Positions 5,888-7,205 of a stretch of 7,205 nt of DNA are shown in pieces. Source of the stretch: Candidatus Bathyarchaeota archaeon (GTDB taxonomy: Archaea > Thermoproteota > Bathyarchaeia > Bathyarchaeales > Bathycorpusculaceae); NCBI GenBank assembly GCA_013330975.1, contig DUHG01000032.1, forward strand, positions 1-7,205, read 5' to 3'. Made by a program: the position numbers and the translations under genes. The notes beneath the pieces were generated by a model. The model was given only the letters and a program-made list of their open reading frames with translations. It did no database searches and was not told the origin of the DNA. Numbering within the stretch: the first letter of the stretch is position 1; each line of letters begins with the position of its first letter.

Positions 5888-5970
5888 TCTTTTTCTCTCT
5901 CTCGCTCTCTCTCGAACCTGAACGCTTGCGATGACGTGTGTGCTCTCACTCACGTACTCACGCACGCTCG
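5888..5970. repeat. CT-rich simple repeats and octamer-like repeats
   Basis: CTCTCTCTCG occurs twice in tandem (5895-5904 and 5905-5914) after a T-rich lead. A second block has CACTCACG (5947-5954), TACTCACG (5955-5962) and CACGCTCG (5963-5970), an imperfect 8-bp tandem series. Such simple repeats are uncommon in archaeal genomes and probably reflect slippage in DNA under no coding constraint. Confidence 0.5.
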
Positions 5971-6112
5971 CCCGTGAATAATGTCTGTCAGTCACTCTTT
6001 CTGCCTCTCTGTCGTTCAGTAACCCAGAGCGCAAAGACGTAGAAATTTGTCTCAAGCAGGATTGCCCTTTGTTGAATTTTGGAGACCTGTCAGTTTAAGG
6101 ATCTCTCAAGTG

Positions 6113-6869
6113 TCAACGCAGGAGCGTTAAGATTGCAGCCACCGCAACCCCTAGAACAACCATAAGCCCAACTAGAGCTCCTTGCTCCTTGTAAGCCTCA
6201 GGTATCATTGAATTCGCAACCATGGTAAGCAGGGAGCCAGCAGCGAATGCTCTGGCAAGGTGTCCATTACTGAGGGGAACATAGATGACCAAAAGGTATC
6301 CGAGGGCAGCGAAAACCGCTGAAACGACAGTTATGAAGACCCATACGGAGTAAATCCTGCGAGGGGATTGCCCCCCTGCTTTCAGCGCGATTGTTGCGCT
6401 TATACTTTGTGGGATGTTGGAAATTAGAACTGCCCCCAGGAAGGCTAACCTGATCCCGCCACCTGTGGCAAGAGTCATGCCCAGCACCAAGGATTCCGGC
6501 AAACCGTCCAGAAGTGCGCCTAAAGCTATCGAGCTACCAGTCGCAAAATCTGCCCCAACTGCACCCTCTAGTTTCCCAGCCGGGCTCGCTTTTCTACCAG
6601 CGCCCCAACGAACTATCCAACTGGAGGCGCCAAAGAAGACCAAGGCTCCCAGCCCAAAGAAAACTATCGATCCAGCCGTTACCAAGTCCCAGGCTGTGGG
6701 AACCAGCTCATAGGCCACTGCGCCAATGATCGCCCCAGCGCCAAACCCCATCACAAGACTGCTCAGCCTCAGTGAGGGCTTGAAACGAAGAGCCAACCAT
6801 GCTCCGACGATCAGCAGAGAAGAAGATATTGCCCCCCAGAAAACAGCATCAAGTATTGTTATGAAACAT
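6113..6869 (-). CDS. ZIP family divalent metal transporter, frameshift next to the start codon
   Basis: Predicted metal-ion carrier of the cytoplasmic membrane. The uninterrupted body runs from a TTG at 6796 to TGA at 6115-6113 (227 aa), but that start omits helix 1. The same frame is open to 6862 and encodes ITILDAVFWGAISSSLLIVG, a proper first helix, preceded by no ATG, GTG or TTG. One base off, ATG at 6869-6867 has GGGAG 5 nt before it and reads ATG TTT C ATA; skipping the C (6863) gives MFITILDAVF and 251 residues with eight helices. Numbering from the TTG, helix 2 holds FGAGAIIGAVAYEL (18-31). The metal-site helix 4 is ALLDGLPESLVLG (94-106) with D97 and E101 where many ZIPs have HNxPEG. 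Helix 5 is SNIPQS (126-131), lacking the usual His and Glu. Helices 6-8 follow at about 150-227. So: a divergent ZIP with an unusual metal site. The frameshift may be an error, a recent mutation or recoding. Confidence 0.8.
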
Positions 6870-6874
6870 CGCCA

Positions 6875-6879
6875 CTCCC
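6875..6879 (-). promoter_or_regulatory. ribosome binding site of the ZIP gene
   Basis: GGGAG on the minus strand, 5 nt before ATG 6869. It marks that ATG as the natural start even though the ZIP frame is one base away. Confidence 0.5.
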
Positions 6880-6915
6880 TTTGACTTCCCAGTTCTGCTC
6901 ATGATCTAACAGCTG

Positions 6916-6924
6916 TAATATACA
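6916..6924 (-). promoter_or_regulatory. TATA box upstream of the ZIP gene
   Basis: TGTATATTA on the minus strand, centred about 51 nt before ATG 6869. It predicts a transcript start near 6894 and a leader of about 25 nt. It lies inside the extended small ORF upstream, so the ZIP gene can be transcribed on its own. Confidence 0.45.
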
Positions 6925-6948
6925 TTCTTCTGCAATTTCTGACATCTC

Positions 6949-7095
6949 TCAACCCAGATAATCATCACTCAAATAATCGTCAATTAAATGCGATATAGTT
7001 CTTGAAAATCGCACACCAAAGTAGGTTTGCCGCATTGAACAGAAGGCAAAAAGCCTATGTACCAAGTTTTCCTTTGTTAGTTTATCACTATACAT
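6949..7095 (-). CDS. 48-aa small protein; frame continues 28 codons past its TGA
   Basis: ATG at 7095-7093, directly after a TAG in the same frame, opens MYSDKLTKENLVHRLFAFCS and ends SDDYLG with TGA at 6951-6949. The same frame resumes at once with GAG ATG (6945) and reads EMSEIAEECILQLLDHEQNW, ending at TAA 6861-6859, eight bases beyond the first base of the ZIP ATG. Both halves are acidic and helix-prone, so this may be a 78-residue gene broken by one TGG-to-TGA change, or a 48-aa gene followed by a 28-aa overlapping leader ORF. No family is recognised and no strong TATA box is seen upstream. Its position suggests co-transcription or translational coupling with the ZIP gene. Confidence 0.4.
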   Translation of the reverse strand: MYSDKLTKENLVHRLFAFCSMRQTYFGVRFSRTISHLIDDYLSDDYLG

Positions 7096-7205
7096 CTAAT
7101 GCTAAATAGAACATTGTTTAGGGTCAAAAGTGTCAGGTAGTCATGCAACGCTATGCTCTAGCACTAGCTACTATTAGGTGTTAAGTAATTCTTTCCACGC
7201 TAATG
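7096..7205. other. terminal stretch without a recognised gene
   Basis: AT-rich, with stops in all frames I read. It contains a CTAG-CA-CTAG motif near 7158-7167. Probably the upstream spacer of the 48-aa ORF. Confidence 0.35.

Larger units (their letters stand above)
5759..6112. other. gene-free, partly low-complexity region
   Basis: About 350 bases between the integrase tail and the end of the ZIP gene. It holds a terminator-like element (5838-5873), CT-repeat and CACTCACG-like repeat blocks (5888-5970), and no credible gene. An Arg/Glu-rich minus-strand frame at 5774-6055 results from the CT repeats. Confidence 0.5.

Noticed and set aside
5915..5990. Possible C/D box RNA (GCGATGA near CTGA-like motifs)
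   Set aside because: The C-box match is imperfect and the D box is not in the right order or distance on either strand.
5774..6055. 93-aa Arg/Glu-rich minus-strand ORF
   Set aside because: Its composition follows directly from the CT-rich simple repeats. It has only a TTG start, no ribosome site and no domain-like pattern.
6414..6729. Plus-strand ORFs opposite the ZIP gene
   Set aside because: Pro/Ser/Lys-rich shadows of hydrophobic helix codons on the other strand.
4010..6951. TGA read as Trp or selenocysteine (in-frame TGA at 4208, 4010 and 6949)
   Set aside because: TGA also ends the Cys-rich gene, the ZIP gene and the integrase tail exactly where those families end, and the propeller gene uses TGG for Trp throughout. 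The internal TGAs fall in damaged sequence, so ordinary nonsense mutation explains them.

Overview
The window looks archaeal, probably an uncultivated mesophilic lineage of the Bathyarchaeota/Thaumarchaeota type. That placement is inference. The evidence is AT-rich TATA boxes about 25 nt upstream of likely transcript starts, GGTGAT- and GGGAG-type ribosome sites, pyrimidine/T-run terminators, a large secreted PQQ-like propeller protein with a C-terminal membrane anchor ending LRKR, and an integrase tail ending in RKRK.

Layout. 1-219 (+): end of a Cys-rich zinc-ribbon-like protein. 177-305 (-): possible 42-aa small ORF. 343-618 (-): frameshifted collagen-like gene. 783-3593 (-): the dominant gene, a 936-aa exported propeller protein with a T-run terminator downstream and a TATA box plus dyad upstream. 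3697-4360: gene debris on the minus strand, including a clear broken copy of the C-terminus of the same propeller family. 4548-4814 (+): small DUF1294 membrane protein. 5129-5296 (-): 55-aa two-helix membrane protein. 5386-5758 (+): broken frames ending in the C-terminal tail of an archaeal tyrosine integrase. 5759-6112: gene-free and low-complexity. 6113-6869 (-): ZIP-family metal transporter whose first helix is joined to its natural ATG only through a one-base frameshift. 6949-7095 (-): 48-aa ORF whose frame continues past one TGA into the ZIP start region.

How it fits together. This is not a single pathway. It is an accessory, decaying neighbourhood. A tandem pair of surface propeller genes has lost its upstream member, an integrated element has left only the end of its integrase, and several small genes carry indels, mostly in homopolymer runs. 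The two longest frames (propeller and ZIP body) are intact, which argues against very poor sequence quality. Single-base assembly errors remain the main alternative explanation for the frameshifts. I see no CRISPR array, rRNA, tRNA or complete insertion sequence.
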